From NCBI GenBank assembly GCA_016900015.1, contig JACJJM010000004.1, positions 62,001 to 126,000 on the forward strand: a DNA stretch of 64,000 nt, read 5' to 3'. Position 1 is the first letter of the stretch; each line of letters begins with the position of its first letter. The notes beneath the pieces are model-generated. The model saw only the letters and a program-made list of their open reading frames with translations, made no database searches and was not told the DNA's origin. A program made the position numbers and the translations under genes. This DNA comes from Phocaeicola coprophilus (GTDB lineage: Bacteria > Bacteroidota > Bacteroidia > Bacteroidales > Bacteroidaceae). Shown here piece after piece: positions 23,871 to 33,629 of this stretch.

Positions 23871-26183
23871 TTATTTAACAACTTTAAAACGAGCAAATTT
23901 CAACAAAAGTTGTTTTACTCCAGCATTTCGAAAACGCACAGTCGCTTTGCAATTTTCTCCCGTGCCTTCGACATTTATCACTTCTCCGAAACCAAATCGT
24001 TCATGCTCTATGCTCTGACCGACACATACACCAAATGTATTCTTAGGAGAAGAAGCATTCTCTTTTATTACAGCCTTTTCCTGGAGTGTACCTTCTATTG
24101 GACGCAAGTTTTTCTCTCCAGCTTGTTTAAAAGAGTTTGAATGCTGTGAACGAGTTTCCTCCGAAGGTTTACGAATGGGGAACACGGCTCGATAAGACGA
24201 CTGCATGCCTTGTGACAGTTCCAGATATTTCGAATCTATATCACGCAAAAAGCAACTGGGATTTCCAAACTCCATGTGCCCGTAACGGAAACGGCTGCGT
24301 GCAAAAGACAAGAAACAATGCTTTTCGGCACGCGTAATGGCCACATAGAATAAACGGCGCTCTTCTTCCAACTCACGAAGGGAATTCTTTGCCAATGCGC
24401 TGGGAAATAGATCTTCTTCCAGCCCTACGACAAAGACGGTATGAAATTCCAATCCTTTTGCTGAGTGCACTGTCATAAGCGTGATTTTATCATCCGAATC
24501 GGAATCATCTGTGTCTTGGTCGGAAAGCAAAGATACTTCCGAAAGAAAATCAGGCAAATAAATGCGCTCATCCCCTTCTTCCCGACGGCTTTCACAAAAG
24601 TCATGGATGCCATTCACTAATTCTGCAATATTCTCCTGCCGTGCCAGATTTTCCGGCGTACGATCTTGATATATTTCACTAAATATGCCGGAACGGCGCA
24701 CGATGTCTTGCCCCAATTCATACGCGTCTGCAATAACAACATGCCCACTGAAATCGGCAATCAACTGACGAAAAGCTTCCAATTTATTTCTTGTGCTTTT
24801 ATTGACTGGCAATCCATAGTGTTCTACGTCACACAACACTGTCCATAGGCTGACATTTGCTTCCGTAGCCGCCGCGATAATCTTGTTCACCGTCGTATCG
24901 CCGATTCCTCGTGCCGGATAATTTATGATACGTTTGAAGGCTTCCTCATCATTCGGATTGACAACCAATCGAAAATACGCGATGACGTCTTTTATCTCCT
25001 TTCGTTGATAGAAAGACAAGCCGCCATAAATGCGATAAGGCAACGACCGCTTGCGCAATGCCTCTTCAAAAATACGTGACTGGGCATTGGTACGATAAAG
25101 GATAGCGAAATCAGAATAAGTCATCTTTTCCTTTCGTCGCAATTCGACTATCTTATTGGCCACGATTTCCCCTTCTTCCACATCAGAATATGCACTAAAC
25201 ACTTTGATCCGTTCACCCTGTTCATTTTCCGAGAACACCTCTTTACGGATTTGTTCCTGATTCTTTTCTATCAGGCTATTCGCTGCATTAACAATGTTCT
25301 GCGTTGACCGATAATTCTGTTCCAATTTAAACAATCGGGCATCTTGATATTGACGAGTGAATTTCAGAATGTTATCAATGTTTGCCCCACGGAATGAATA
25401 AATGCTCTGTGCGTCATCGCCCACCACGCATACACGCTGACGTTCACTGGTCAACTGCCACACGATGCGATGTTGTGCAAAATTAGTATCCTGATATTCA
25501 TCCACTAATACATACTCGAAACGCTCAGCATATTTACGACAGATTTCCGGATTTTGATCAAACAACAAAAAAGTGTATAGCAACAGATCATCAAAATCCA
25601 TTACTTCAGCCTGCCGACAACGCTCCCAATAACGCAAATATATGTCGCGTACCCGAGACATCCTGGCCGTCTGATCTGCCCGAAAAAGTTCTGCATCCGA
25701 GGCGTATGCTTGCGGGAGAATTAAATGATTCTTGGCATTAGAAATGCGGGCTTGCACGGAAGCCGGTTTATAGACCTTATCATCCAGCCCCATCTCTTTG
25801 ATGATGGCTTTTATCAAACTACGGGAATCCGACTGGTCATAAATGGTGAAGTTTGAAGTGAAGCCGATAGCCTCGGCTTCCTTGCGAAGGATGCGTGAAA
25901 AGATGGAATGAAACGTCCCCATCCAAAGGTAACGGGCCTGCTCCCATCCCACAAGCTTGGCAATGCGGTCTTTCATCTCCCGGGCAGCCTTATTTGTAAA
26001 GGTCAATGCCAAAATAGAACCGGGATGATAGCCCTGTTCAAGCAGATAAGCGATTTTATAAGTTAATACGCGGGTCTTTCCGGAGCCGGCCCCGGCAATC
26101 ACCAGCGAAGGTCCGTCTACGTAGAGGACAGCCTCGCGCTGGCTGTCGTTCAATTCATCCATGTAATTTGTGGTAGTCTGCAT
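23871..26183 (-). CDS. uvrD: UvrD/PcrA-type DNA helicase
   Basis: ATP-dependent 3'-5' DNA helicase of superfamily 1, 770 aa, in repair and replication. Q-motif LNDSQREAVLY, Walker A AGAGSGKTRVL near residues 31-41, Walker B YVLVDEYQDTNFAQ, motif III VVGDDAQSIYSFRGA, motif IV LEQNYRST, motif V LMTVHSAKGLEFHTVF, motif VI FYVAITRAEK. The C-terminal Tudor-like tail (FGEVINVEGTGENCKATVRF) is as in PcrA. It has its own promoter at 26202-26233. Confidence 0.96.
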   Translation of the reverse strand: MQTTTNYMDELNDSQREAVLYVDGPSLVIAGAGSGKTRVLTYKIAYLLEQGYHPGSILALTFTNKAAREMKDRIAKLVGWEQARYLWMGTFHSIFSRILRKEAEAIGFTSNFTIYDQSDSRSLIKAIIKEMGLDDKVYKPASVQARISNAKNHLILPQAYASDAELFRADQTARMSRVRDIYLRYWERCRQAEVMDFDDLLLYTFLLFDQNPEICRKYAERFEYVLVDEYQDTNFAQHRIVWQLTSERQRVCVVGDDAQSIYSFRGANIDNILKFTRQYQDARLFKLEQNYRSTQNIVNAANSLIEKNQEQIRKEVFSENEQGERIKVFSAYSDVEEGEIVANKIVELRRKEKMTYSDFAILYRTNAQSRIFEEALRKRSLPYRIYGGLSFYQRKEIKDVIAYFRLVVNPNDEEAFKRIINYPARGIGDTTVNKIIAAATEANVSLWTVLCDVEHYGLPVNKSTRNKLEAFRQLIADFSGHVVIADAYELGQDIVRRSGIFSEIYQDRTPENLARQENIAELVNGIHDFCESRREEGDERIYLPDFLSEVSLLSDQDTDDSDSDDKITLMTVHSAKGLEFHTVFVVGLEEDLFPSALAKNSLRELEEERRLFYVAITRAEKHCFLSFARSRFRYGHMEFGNPSCFLRDIDSKYLELSQGMQSSYRAVFPIRKPSEETRSQHSNSFKQAGEKNLRPIEGTLQEKAVIKENASSPKNTFGVCVGQSIEHERFGFGEVINVEGTGENCKATVRFRNAGVKQLLLKFARFKVVK

Positions 26184-26201
26184 CCTTTGTCAATTTGGCC
26201 G

Positions 26202-26233
26202 CAAACTTAGACAAAGTAGAATAAAAAGGCAAA
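26202..26233 (-). promoter_or_regulatory. uvrD promoter
   Basis: On the minus strand: TTTG (26230-26233), 20 nt, TAAGTTTG (26202-26209). The leader is only about 10 nt. Confidence 0.7.
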
Positions 26234-26350
26234 AATCAATGCTATAAAAATAATGATTCCGGCTTGGGCGTACTTTATCCATGAAGGACACACACCAACA
26301 AATGAGACTTTATTAGCGCCTACTCCAAGCGTTTTCGGCATCCCGCTACT

Positions 26351-28716
26351 CTATTCATCTTTTATTCTATCAAACACATTCTCTACTTGGCTACGACGCA
26401 CCTTAAACCATTCTCCCCACTTGAAAGTATATTTTACACTCAACGAAACAGTGTGAGGAGAACGACCGTCAAAAACAGTCTGACGATAAGTGTTTGTGGT
26501 TATATCACTATCTAAATGAGATATAAAACCATATCTTAATCCCACTTGCCAATTTTCTCCAAAATTCTTATTCAAATCAACATCAAGCCAACACCAATTT
26601 TGTTCAGTCTTAAATACATCCTTTGCCGGGATGGTATAAGCACAAAGCACATTCAAATTCATATCCCAAGGTAATTGATAATTAGCCATCAAATTGAAAC
26701 CCCAGGAGGAAGAATTAACCGTCAAATCCTTGTAACGGGAATGATAATAAAAATAGGTGGCACTGGCATTCAACATCAGATTCTTTACGGACATTACGTT
26801 GGCCGACAGTGACGCACCCAACTGCTGTGACCGTCCACCATTTTGAGGCAATGTGTACAAAAAACCGCTGTCGTCCTTTCCATATTCAGTCTGACGCATC
26901 TTTCTGTCCACATATTGAACGGCCAGAGAATAAAAATTGAATAAATTCATACGCATTTCCAGATGGTGGCCAAACGTTGGCTTCAGATATGGATTTCCCA
27001 TGCTGTAAGTGTATTCGTTTTCCCAAACCATCAGCGGATTCAGTTCGTTCATGCTGGGCGAATCTATCATACGGGCGTACATCACATTCACATTGTGTCC
27101 ACGCTCAGGGTTAATGGCATAATTGAGCGTCGCGTTTGGAAACAGATTGGTGTATTTGCTCTTGCGATTTCCTTCCGGGTTGACACGCGAATTCGGAGAT
27201 ACGCGCAAATGTTCCAAGCGAAGCCCCAATTGAACGTTCAGTCGTTTCCAATTCATGTCGTAGCTGGCATAAAGCGCATAGTTTTGTTCACGGTAGTGAT
27301 AGATGTCTTGATACGAACCAAATTCTTGCAACACGTCGTTCTCATATTGTTCGGCCAGCAGATTCGAGTGGCTCGCCCAACTTGTAAACGATGCACCTAA
27401 TTTCAGTTTCTCCTTGTTGTCTTTGTAATTGCGTTGAAAATCAATATTGGCTTTATAGGTCTCGTCACGGACATCTCCATCGGTCACGCCATGCGCCCGC
27501 GTTTCACTTGACGTCACCTCAGATGTGTACAACTGGTCTTTCCATGACTTCCCGTAAGAGGCTTTCGCAGTCAAACGTCCGTTATCTATCCGATGGACGT
27601 ACTCTGCCACAACGGAAGCCTGGTCATCGCTTCTTCGATTACACCATTGCCCGAAGTCTTCCGTCACCTGTCCTTCCACAGTGTTACGCGACAGCGTGTT
27701 ATTCTCATTCAGTTTTTTCATCGTTCGATAATACGCATTCACACTCAGCAGATTGCTCTCATCGAAGTCATAACCCACAGTAAGATTGACCGGCGTATTT
27801 CTTGGCGAATCGGTTTTGCTCTGCGTCTCCGTCAAGGTCGCCATGCCGGAATCAAAATATTCAGTTGTCTGACTACCCGGTACATTAATTTTGGCATACG
27901 TATAAGCGCTTGTGCTAAACTCCATCGACAGTTTGCCATGACGCCACAGGAAATTGCCCCAAGGATTGCCGTAACGTTTGTTAGTCTTGCTATAACTGGC
28001 TCCCGCCCCAACGAGAACATCCCGCCTTCCACGACTTTCATCGTCGTAATGCGGATGCTGGCAGCCCCAAAGTTGGAGGCCGCATGCTCCACACCGTTGT
28101 TCACAATGACTTCAATCTTCTGGATGTTCTTCCCGTCGTATGCCTTCAAGTGGTCGATCAACTCTTGCCCATCGAGATGCACTTCGCGGTCATTGATATA
28201 CACCGTGCTGATTTCTCTCATGTAGACCTTCATTTTCTCCCTATCCACATACATTCCCGGCAGGAAGGCCAGCATGCGGTCGAGCGGAAGTTGCTGCAAC
28301 TGCTTGTTGGCTGCGATGTTGGCCACATAGCCTTCGGCGTTGTAGGTCACGGTCTTGCCGGTCACGGTGATGGCATCCAGCATCTGCCTGTCTTCCTTCA
28401 GGAAGATGTCCGGCAGCTTCAGGGACGACGTGGCATCCACCTCGGCCACGTAGGGCCGGAAGCCGACGTAGGACACGCGCAGATGATAGCGCGCTGCCGG
28501 AACAGCCAGCGCATACGTGCCGTCGTCCCGCGTCGACACGCCAAACTTTTTCAGTGTATCCGCCTGATTGACCAACCACAGACTCGCCCCGGGAAGTGCC
28601 TCACCGGAAACATTGACCACTCTCCCCGACACGTCCACCGGTCCGGGATTTTCTCTCTCCACTTGCGCCATAAGCGTCAATGGAAACAGGATAAGAATCA
28701 GTAACGCCTTCTTCAT
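26351..28716 (-). pseudogene. frameshifted TonB-receptor-like outer-membrane protein
   Basis: Outer-membrane beta-barrel protein of the CarboxypepD_reg plus barrel (OMP_b-brl_3) type, about 788 aa if intact. It is split into two frames: 28716 to about 28020, then about 28020 to 26351. The N-terminal part has a signal peptide (LLILILFPLTLMAQ), a regulatory-like domain (GRVVNVSGEALPGASLWLV) and a plug (LDAITVTGKTVTYNAEG). The C-terminal part ends in barrel strands (HTVSLSVKYTFKWGEWFKV). Restoring one G in the G-run read at 28021-28023 joins them as VVEGGDVLVGAGASYSKTN. It is a recent pseudogene or an assembly error. Confidence 0.85.
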
Positions 28717-29400
28717 AACGTCTCTTTCTATATTATACTTCTTATTATTATCTAAGCTCTCTCAACAGCACATGGTCCTCCTCTGTAACTAATACGTCTC
28801 AGAAAAATTTTCGGGTACGGTTTTCAGGCTTTTCTTTATTTGGAAAACACATTTTAACAAATCTATGATGACAAATACCCGGGGGAGGCGAAGTATTAAG
28901 GGCGGCCGACCTTACCCTTTATCCGGCGTTTGCTTACCCTGGATTCCGTCCGCGACCAAACCATAGAGTGCTCCGGCCTGCACACCAACGGCCTCTCAGA
29001 CATTGCCGCACGGCGCATGAACACGGACATTTGCCTGCCGTCATCTGACGGGAAGCAGGATTCTGCCGTTTCCGGAAGGAAAACAGTCGACGGGAAGCAA
29101 GAATCAATGATTCTTGGAGGAAAACACCCGACGGGAAGCAAAAATCAATGATTCTTGGAGGAAAACACCCGACGGGAGGCAAGAATCAATGATTCTTGGA
29201 GGAAAACACCCGACGGGAGGCTGGAATCAATGATTCTTGAAGGAAAACGCGCGACGGGAGGCCGGATTCACCCGTTTACGGCCCTCCCCGACTTCATGCA
29301 TTTCGCCGACGCGCATCGAGGAGAGGCCATGGACAAAAAAATAGGCCGTTCCACACATGATTGCAGAACAGCCTTCTCTACATAACAAAATTTTATACGC
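28717..29400. other. 684-nt intergenic region
   Basis: No convincing gene. Short open frames on both strands in 28896-29385 only follow the 41-nt repeat, whose length is not a multiple of three, and they do not resemble a protein. The region upstream of the receptor gene (28720-28800) should hold its promoter, but I cannot assign one. Confidence 0.6.
29046..29275. repeat. 41-nt tandem array D with a perfect palindrome
   Basis: GACGGG starts recur at 29047, 29089, 29130, 29171, 29212 and 29253: one step of 42 nt, then four of 41. The three middle units are nearly identical, the first and last diverged. Each middle unit carries the palindrome CAAGAATCA-A-TGATTCTTG (9-bp arms, 1-nt centre) and a GGAGGAAAAC segment. 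The two halves of a unit resemble each other as inverted copies, so 41 may be twice a unit of about 20.5 nt. Confidence 0.9.
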
Positions 29401-29607
29401 TTACTTTAAAGCAACGAAGAGTTCACCGTTTTTTTCTGAGACAACGACTTTGTCTTCCCTCAACAGCCAGCCCAGTCCCAAATAAAAATCTTTGTCCAAC
29501 ATCTTAGCGGTCGCGGCTTTTTTAATTTGTTTCTGAGTCAGACCTTCAGTTCCATTCAGAGCAGTCCAGATCATTCCTGCTACTTCTCCAGCTTTTTCTT
29601 TTAACAT
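29401..29607 (-). CDS. small winged-helix protein (DUF2582-like)
   Basis: 68 aa, a single winged helix-turn-helix: EVAGMIWTALNGTEGLTQKQIKKAATAKMLDKDFYLGLGWLLREDKVVV. It resembles the DUF2582 winged-helix family, common in Bacteroidetes, probably DNA-binding; target unknown. Monocistronic. The wing ends in FVALK just before the stop. Confidence 0.82.
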   Translation of the reverse strand: MLKEKAGEVAGMIWTALNGTEGLTQKQIKKAATAKMLDKDFYLGLGWLLREDKVVVSEKNGELFVALK

Positions 29608-29750
29608 ATTATTTTTCTTTTAGTTAAACATTGGGAGCATTTAAACATTAAATAAATGAATACTTCCCTTAAATTGCCTCAAAAATATACAATCCTATAA
29701 GAATATCCTAATATTCAATGATAAAAATCAAAGAAAAGGCGTTTTTGAGG

Positions 29751-30242
29751 TTACTTTTTCACACTTTCGTAATAATCTGCCCACATACGCGCAGCCAACT
29801 CCACCATTTTCACACATGGACGCTTGGCATAATAATCCGGCGTACGGGCTTCCGGTGTAGGTATCAAAGATTCACCCTGACGCAACTTCAAAATCTCCGC
29901 ACATTTGATGGAACCTGCATGAGCCTTGAATGCTGCGGCCAACTGCTGCACCAAAGCATACGTTTCCTTCTTGCTTTCCCGGTCAGGACCTTCCGTTGCT
30001 CCCTTTTCCAGCCCGGCCAACTGAAACATGCCACAGGCTGCGCCACATGTCTCGCGCATCCGCCCGATGCCTCCTCCAAATGCGGCCGACATCTTCAGAG
30101 CCTGTTCTTGCGTGAAACCATAGAGGTCCGCAAAGGCCGCCACGACCGACTGCGAACAGTTGAAACCTGACATAAACAAATCTTTCGCGCGCTGTACGCG
30201 TGCTTCTTTATCCCACTGTACCTGATTGTCCATATTCTCCAT
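29751..30242 (-). CDS. C_GCAxxG_C_C family protein
   Basis: Redox-type protein of unknown function, 163 aa. It shows the name-giving cysteine pattern: FNCSQSVVAAF, ETCGAACGMFQLAG (near residues 66-79), and later IKCAEIL and RPCVKMVE. The family often has a C-terminal Cys cluster thought to bind metal or carry electrons; no redox partner lies adjacent. The start could be the second Met (MDNQVQW), three codons later. A possible -7 TAACTTTG is at 30260-30267 on the minus strand. Confidence 0.88.
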   Translation of the reverse strand: MENMDNQVQWDKEARVQRAKDLFMSGFNCSQSVVAAFADLYGFTQEQALKMSAAFGGGIGRMRETCGAACGMFQLAGLEKGATEGPDRESKKETYALVQQLAAAFKAHAGSIKCAEILKLRQGESLIPTPEARTPDYYAKRPCVKMVELAARMWADYYESVKK

Positions 30243-30354
30243 AACATTTAAAAACGCGGCAAAGTTAATGGATTTATCGTCGAAAACACGACAAAAAGAC
30301 TCCTATTCAAAAGTTCTTTGTATCTTAGCTCCAACATAAAATGCATCACACACT

Positions 30355-30747
30355 ATGAAACATCGCCCACTGATTGCCCTACTCGCACTCTCCCTGTTTG
30401 CAGCCTGCCAGGAGACAGGCGACGAACGCTGTGCCCGCGAAGCTGAAGAAGCCGACCGGCAATGTCCCAAAACCATCGATGAAAGCACCCGGATAGACAG
30501 TATCCGCTATAGAAAAGAGGGAAACAAATTTTGCTATTTCTATTCGCTAAAAGGACAGACGGATGAAGAATTGAAAGCCATCGTAAACAGTCCGGACAAC
30601 AAGCTACGGACGTTGCAATCACTGACTAATGCCGCCGAAATGCGTTACTACCTGGAACACAGTGTCACGTTCGAATACATCTATTGTTCGCAAACGACCA
30701 AAGAGCGGCTGGGCATTATAACCATATCTCCGGAAGACTACCGGTAA
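30355..30747 (+). CDS. small lipoprotein of unknown function
   Basis: 130 aa. Signal peptide with lipobox Cys at residue 18 (LFAAC). The mature part is polar and has several Cys (DERCAREAEEADRQC, FCYFYSL, YIYCSQ). I do not recognise a family. It is monocistronic, convergent with the next gene across the shared hairpin at 30781-30815. Confidence 0.75.
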   Translation: MKHRPLIALLALSLFAACQETGDERCAREAEEADRQCPKTIDESTRIDSIRYRKEGNKFCYFYSLKGQTDEELKAIVNSPDNKLRTLQSLTNAAEMRYYLEHSVTFEYIYCSQTTKERLGIITISPEDYR

Positions 30748-30780
30748 AGGCTGACTCCCATAAACAGACAAAAAGACAAA

Positions 30781-30815
30781 AAAGACACGGAGGCCCTTCC
30801 GGCTTCCGTGTCTTT
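30781..30815. terminator. bidirectional terminator
   Basis: A perfect 11-bp stem AAAGACACGGA/TCCGTGTCTTT (30781-30791 with 30805-30815) between two convergent genes, with A-rich and T-rich flanks suited to both directions. Confidence 0.85.
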
Positions 30816-30849
30816 GCATTTGAATATCCGGTTACTATTCTCAGCAGTC

Positions 30850-31248
30850 TTACTCTTCAGGACGTTCGTATCTGAATTCTTGGGGTGTGATGTGACGGAT
30901 AATCGCAGTCCCATTCTGATAGCGCTTCAAGAGCTTTGTCACAACCTTCTGCAAGGAAGCTTTTTTCTCTGAAAAATAAGTGATGCAGGTGTGATTCAAG
31001 TTGCCATCTTTGGATTCCAAATAGCTCCTGAGCTGATCGCTATATCCCTCACGGTTAGGCAAAAAGCCGTCCTTCGTCAGTCGTACACTGTCGATTTGCT
31101 GAATGTCAGTGAAATAGATGACTGAATCACCAAAACACAAGGATGCGCCCATCACATATACAGGCTTCAACTCGTCCTTCTTCGATGCAAAAGCCGAAGT
31201 CATGACCAGCAAGAAGGCCAAAATCGTTATACTTTTCAGAATCTTCAT
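30850..31248 (-). CDS. secreted protein of unknown function
   Basis: 132 aa with a clear signal peptide (ILAFLLVMTSAFAS). The mature part begins KKDELKPVYVMGASLCFGDSVIYFTDIQQIDSV and ends RHITPQEFRYERPEE. I recognise no domain; it looks like the small periplasmic proteins common in Bacteroides. A possible -7 TACTTTTG is at 31276-31283 on the minus strand. Confidence 0.78.
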   Translation of the reverse strand: MKILKSITILAFLLVMTSAFASKKDELKPVYVMGASLCFGDSVIYFTDIQQIDSVRLTKDGFLPNREGYSDQLRSYLESKDGNLNHTCITYFSEKKASLQKVVTKLLKRYQNGTAIIRHITPQEFRYERPEE

Positions 31249-31338
31249 AGCAAGAATTTAATTTTATTATGCTTGCAAAAGTAACAATATTCACTAAATA
31301 ACGCACTCCGGTGCTTTCCTTTTTATAGAGTTATAACA

Positions 31339-31374
31339 AAACAGGGCGTGTCGAAATTCCGGCACACCCTGTTT
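31339..31374 (-). terminator. terminator after the HtrA gene
   Basis: A 15-bp stem with two wobble pairs (31339-31353 with 31360-31374) and a 6-nt loop, 47 nt past the htrA stop. Confidence 0.75.
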
Positions 31375-31420
31375 CCTTTTTACCTACTTAAAAAACTATT
31401 CCTATTAAAAATATCTTGTT

Positions 31421-32905
31421 TTACTCACCTTGACTCAGATCCACGGCATAAATGCCACGTTTGCCAGAGGGGAACACACCGCTTAAGAACAGGCTCTGAT
31501 CCGGTGACTGAGTGGCCTCACGCACGACAGCTTCCAAGTCTTCCACTGTACGCATGTTCTCTCCATTGGCTTTCAGGATGATGAACCCTTTACGGATGCC
31601 CGCATCAGCCATCTTTCCTTTGGTGACACCTGTCACTTGCAATCCATAATTCAAGTGCAGTTGTTTTTTCACCTCGTCAGGCAGTTCCTTGAATGCCGCA
31701 CCCAGAATCTCCATGCCGACATTCTTCACCACTTTCGTGTTGCCTTGGGAGTTGCGCAGGGTGACTTCCACTTTCATTTCCTTTTTGTCACGCATCAAGG
31801 ATACTTTTACTTTGTCTCCGGGACGATGCTTCGTCAGGGCTTCTTGCAATTCGGCCATATTTTTCACCTTCTTGCCGTCGACAGCCGTAATGACATCATC
31901 CTTATGTATGTCTGCATCGGAAGCAGAGCTGCCTTCAAGCACATTAGCCACATAAACACCATCCACAGTGCCCAAGTCTTTGTCCTTCACACGGTCGTCA
32001 ATGTCACTTCCCTCAATGCCCAACACAGCACGCTGTACGACACCGTATTGCTTCAAGTCAGACACCACCTTAATCATAATGGATGTCGGAATGGCAAAAC
32101 CATATCCCGTATAAGTTCCTGTCGGAGATGTCAGTACGGAATTGATGCCGACCAATTCACCTTTGGCATTGACCAATGCACCTCCACTGTTGCCTTCGTT
32201 AATCGCCGCATCTGTCTGGATAAATGATTCTATACCACCATTGTAGACACCCAACGTACGAGCTTTGGCACTTACGATTCCAGCCGTCACTGTCGATGTC
32301 AAGTTAAAGGGATTACCGATGGCAAGCACCCATTCCCCCACTTTCAATGCATCAGAATCACCGACCGGTATCGTCGGAAGATCGTCTCCTTCGATTTTAA
32401 TCAAGGCCAAGTCGGTGTCAGGATCAGTCCCAATAAGACGCCCTTTAAATTCACGGTTGTCATTCAACGTGACTTCGATCTCATCAGCCTCATCAATCAC
32501 GTGATTGTTGGTCACGATGTAACCATCTTTACTGATAATCACACCCGAACCGATGCCGACCCTTGGTTGGGTACGAACACGACGTTGCGGTCCATAACCG
32601 TTGCCAAAAAAGAAATCAAAAATATCACCCGGTGTCTGAACTATCTGTTCACGACCGTTTTGGGTCGATTTAATATGTACAACTGCATGCACCGACATCT
32701 CAGCAGCCTGTGTCAGGTCAATCGGTTGTGCCTCAGTTACACTCATAGAAGCCAATTTCACATGAGGATTGGGTGAAAACATTTCAGTAAATGACTCGGG
32801 AGCCTGATTCTTGTTCATTATAGAATAAGTTGTCACTCCTGCCACTGTCGAGCTGACCAACATCACAGCCGCAGCACCCAAAAACATTTTAGTTGTTGTT
32901 TTCAT
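31421..32905 (-). CDS. degP: Do/HtrA-family periplasmic serine protease
   Basis: Envelope quality-control protease/chaperone, 494 aa from MKTTTKMF; a second in-frame ATG two codons upstream (32911) is also possible. N-terminal signal/anchor (MFLGAAAVMLVSSTVAG). Catalytic triad: His in VTNNHVID near 135, Asp in DPDTDLALI near 165, Ser in INEGNSGGAL near 240. Two PDZ domains follow (about 275-375 and 395-490). Monocistronic, with the terminator at 31339-31374. Confidence 0.95.
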   Translation of the reverse strand: MKTTTKMFLGAAAVMLVSSTVAGVTTYSIMNKNQAPESFTEMFSPNPHVKLASMSVTEAQPIDLTQAAEMSVHAVVHIKSTQNGREQIVQTPGDIFDFFFGNGYGPQRRVRTQPRVGIGSGVIISKDGYIVTNNHVIDEADEIEVTLNDNREFKGRLIGTDPDTDLALIKIEGDDLPTIPVGDSDALKVGEWVLAIGNPFNLTSTVTAGIVSAKARTLGVYNGGIESFIQTDAAINEGNSGGALVNAKGELVGINSVLTSPTGTYTGYGFAIPTSIMIKVVSDLKQYGVVQRAVLGIEGSDIDDRVKDKDLGTVDGVYVANVLEGSSASDADIHKDDVITAVDGKKVKNMAELQEALTKHRPGDKVKVSLMRDKKEMKVEVTLRNSQGNTKVVKNVGMEILGAAFKELPDEVKKQLHLNYGLQVTGVTKGKMADAGIRKGFIILKANGENMRTVEDLEAVVREATQSPDQSLFLSGVFPSGKRGIYAVDLSQGE

Positions 32906-33148
32906 AACCATTATTATTTAATATGTTAATTTTCCGCATTAGTTTAACATTTACGCTGTTAAAGTAAGAACAAAAATTATTCGCTTGCCAGCAATGTCAC
33001 TATCTTTTCCTTTCTTTTAACAGAGCATTTTGCAGCTTAACAGCAGTTAAGTCTCGAAACTGCCAATTTTGCATTCGTTATACGTTACTGACAACCACGT
33101 CACTATGATTATTTTTCAAGTTCTTTTCCTTTACAAAGCTATTTTTTA

Positions 33149-33156
33149 TACCTTTG
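33149..33156 (+). promoter_or_regulatory. rnpB -7 promoter element
   Basis: TACCTTTG, 7 nt before the RNase P RNA. The -33 region is T-rich (TTTT about 21 nt upstream) without a perfect TTTG. Confidence 0.6.
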
Positions 33157-33162
33157 CACAAA

Positions 33163-33520
33163 GAAACAGAAGGTCGGTCTGTCGCCGTCGGCTATGCCGA
33201 GGGAGGAAAGTCCGGGCAGTGCAGAGCATCCCACTTCCTAACAGAAAGCTATTCGTAAGAGTAGAGCTATGCAGAAGAAAATAACCGCCTCTGAAAAGAG
33301 GTAAGGGTGAGAAGGTGAGGTAAGAGCTCACCAGCCGTATGGTGACATACGGGCTGTGCATCTTGGGAACTGTAAGATCATGTAAACCGGCGTTAAGAGA
33401 GTTGCTCGCTCCAGTCGGAGGGTGGATTGCTAGAGCTTATTGGCAACAATGAGCGTAGATAAATGACAGACACCTTATATATTAAGGAACAGAACCCGGC
33501 TTACAGACCCTCTGTTTTTT
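33163..33520 (+). ncRNA. rnpB: RNase P RNA (class A)
   Basis: Catalytic RNA that matures tRNA 5' ends. Conserved core elements are clear: GAGGAAAGTCCGGGC near 33201-33216 (P4 5' half/CR-I) and ACAGAACCCGGCTTACAG near 33489-33506 (CR-V). The ends pair as P1 (AACAGAAGGTC with GACCCTCTGTT), and a T-run at 33514-33521 ends transcription. Length of about 355 nt fits Bacteroidetes. Boundaries are good to a few nt. Confidence 0.95.
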
Positions 33521-33547
33521 TTAGAATTATCTAAATACGCAAAAAAG

Positions 33548-33597
33548 GCGCGGATTTTCGCAAAACTATTGAAGCAGCAACTCACGAAAATCCGCGC
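33548..33597 (+). terminator. perfect 13-bp hairpin between rnpB and yihY
   Basis: GCGCGGATTTTCG (33548-33560) and its exact complement (33585-33597) around a 24-nt loop, 28 nt after the rnpB T-run and 33 nt before the yihY-type start. It may be a second terminator or part of the yihY leader. Confidence 0.45.
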
Positions 33598-33629
33598 TTA
33601 TATATTTTGTAAAAACAAAAGCAAATAAC

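Noticed and set aside
29046-29275. CRISPR-like array or repeat protein gene
   Set aside because: The whole 41-nt unit is repeated, so there are no spacers, and 41 is not a multiple of three, so no repeat protein would result.
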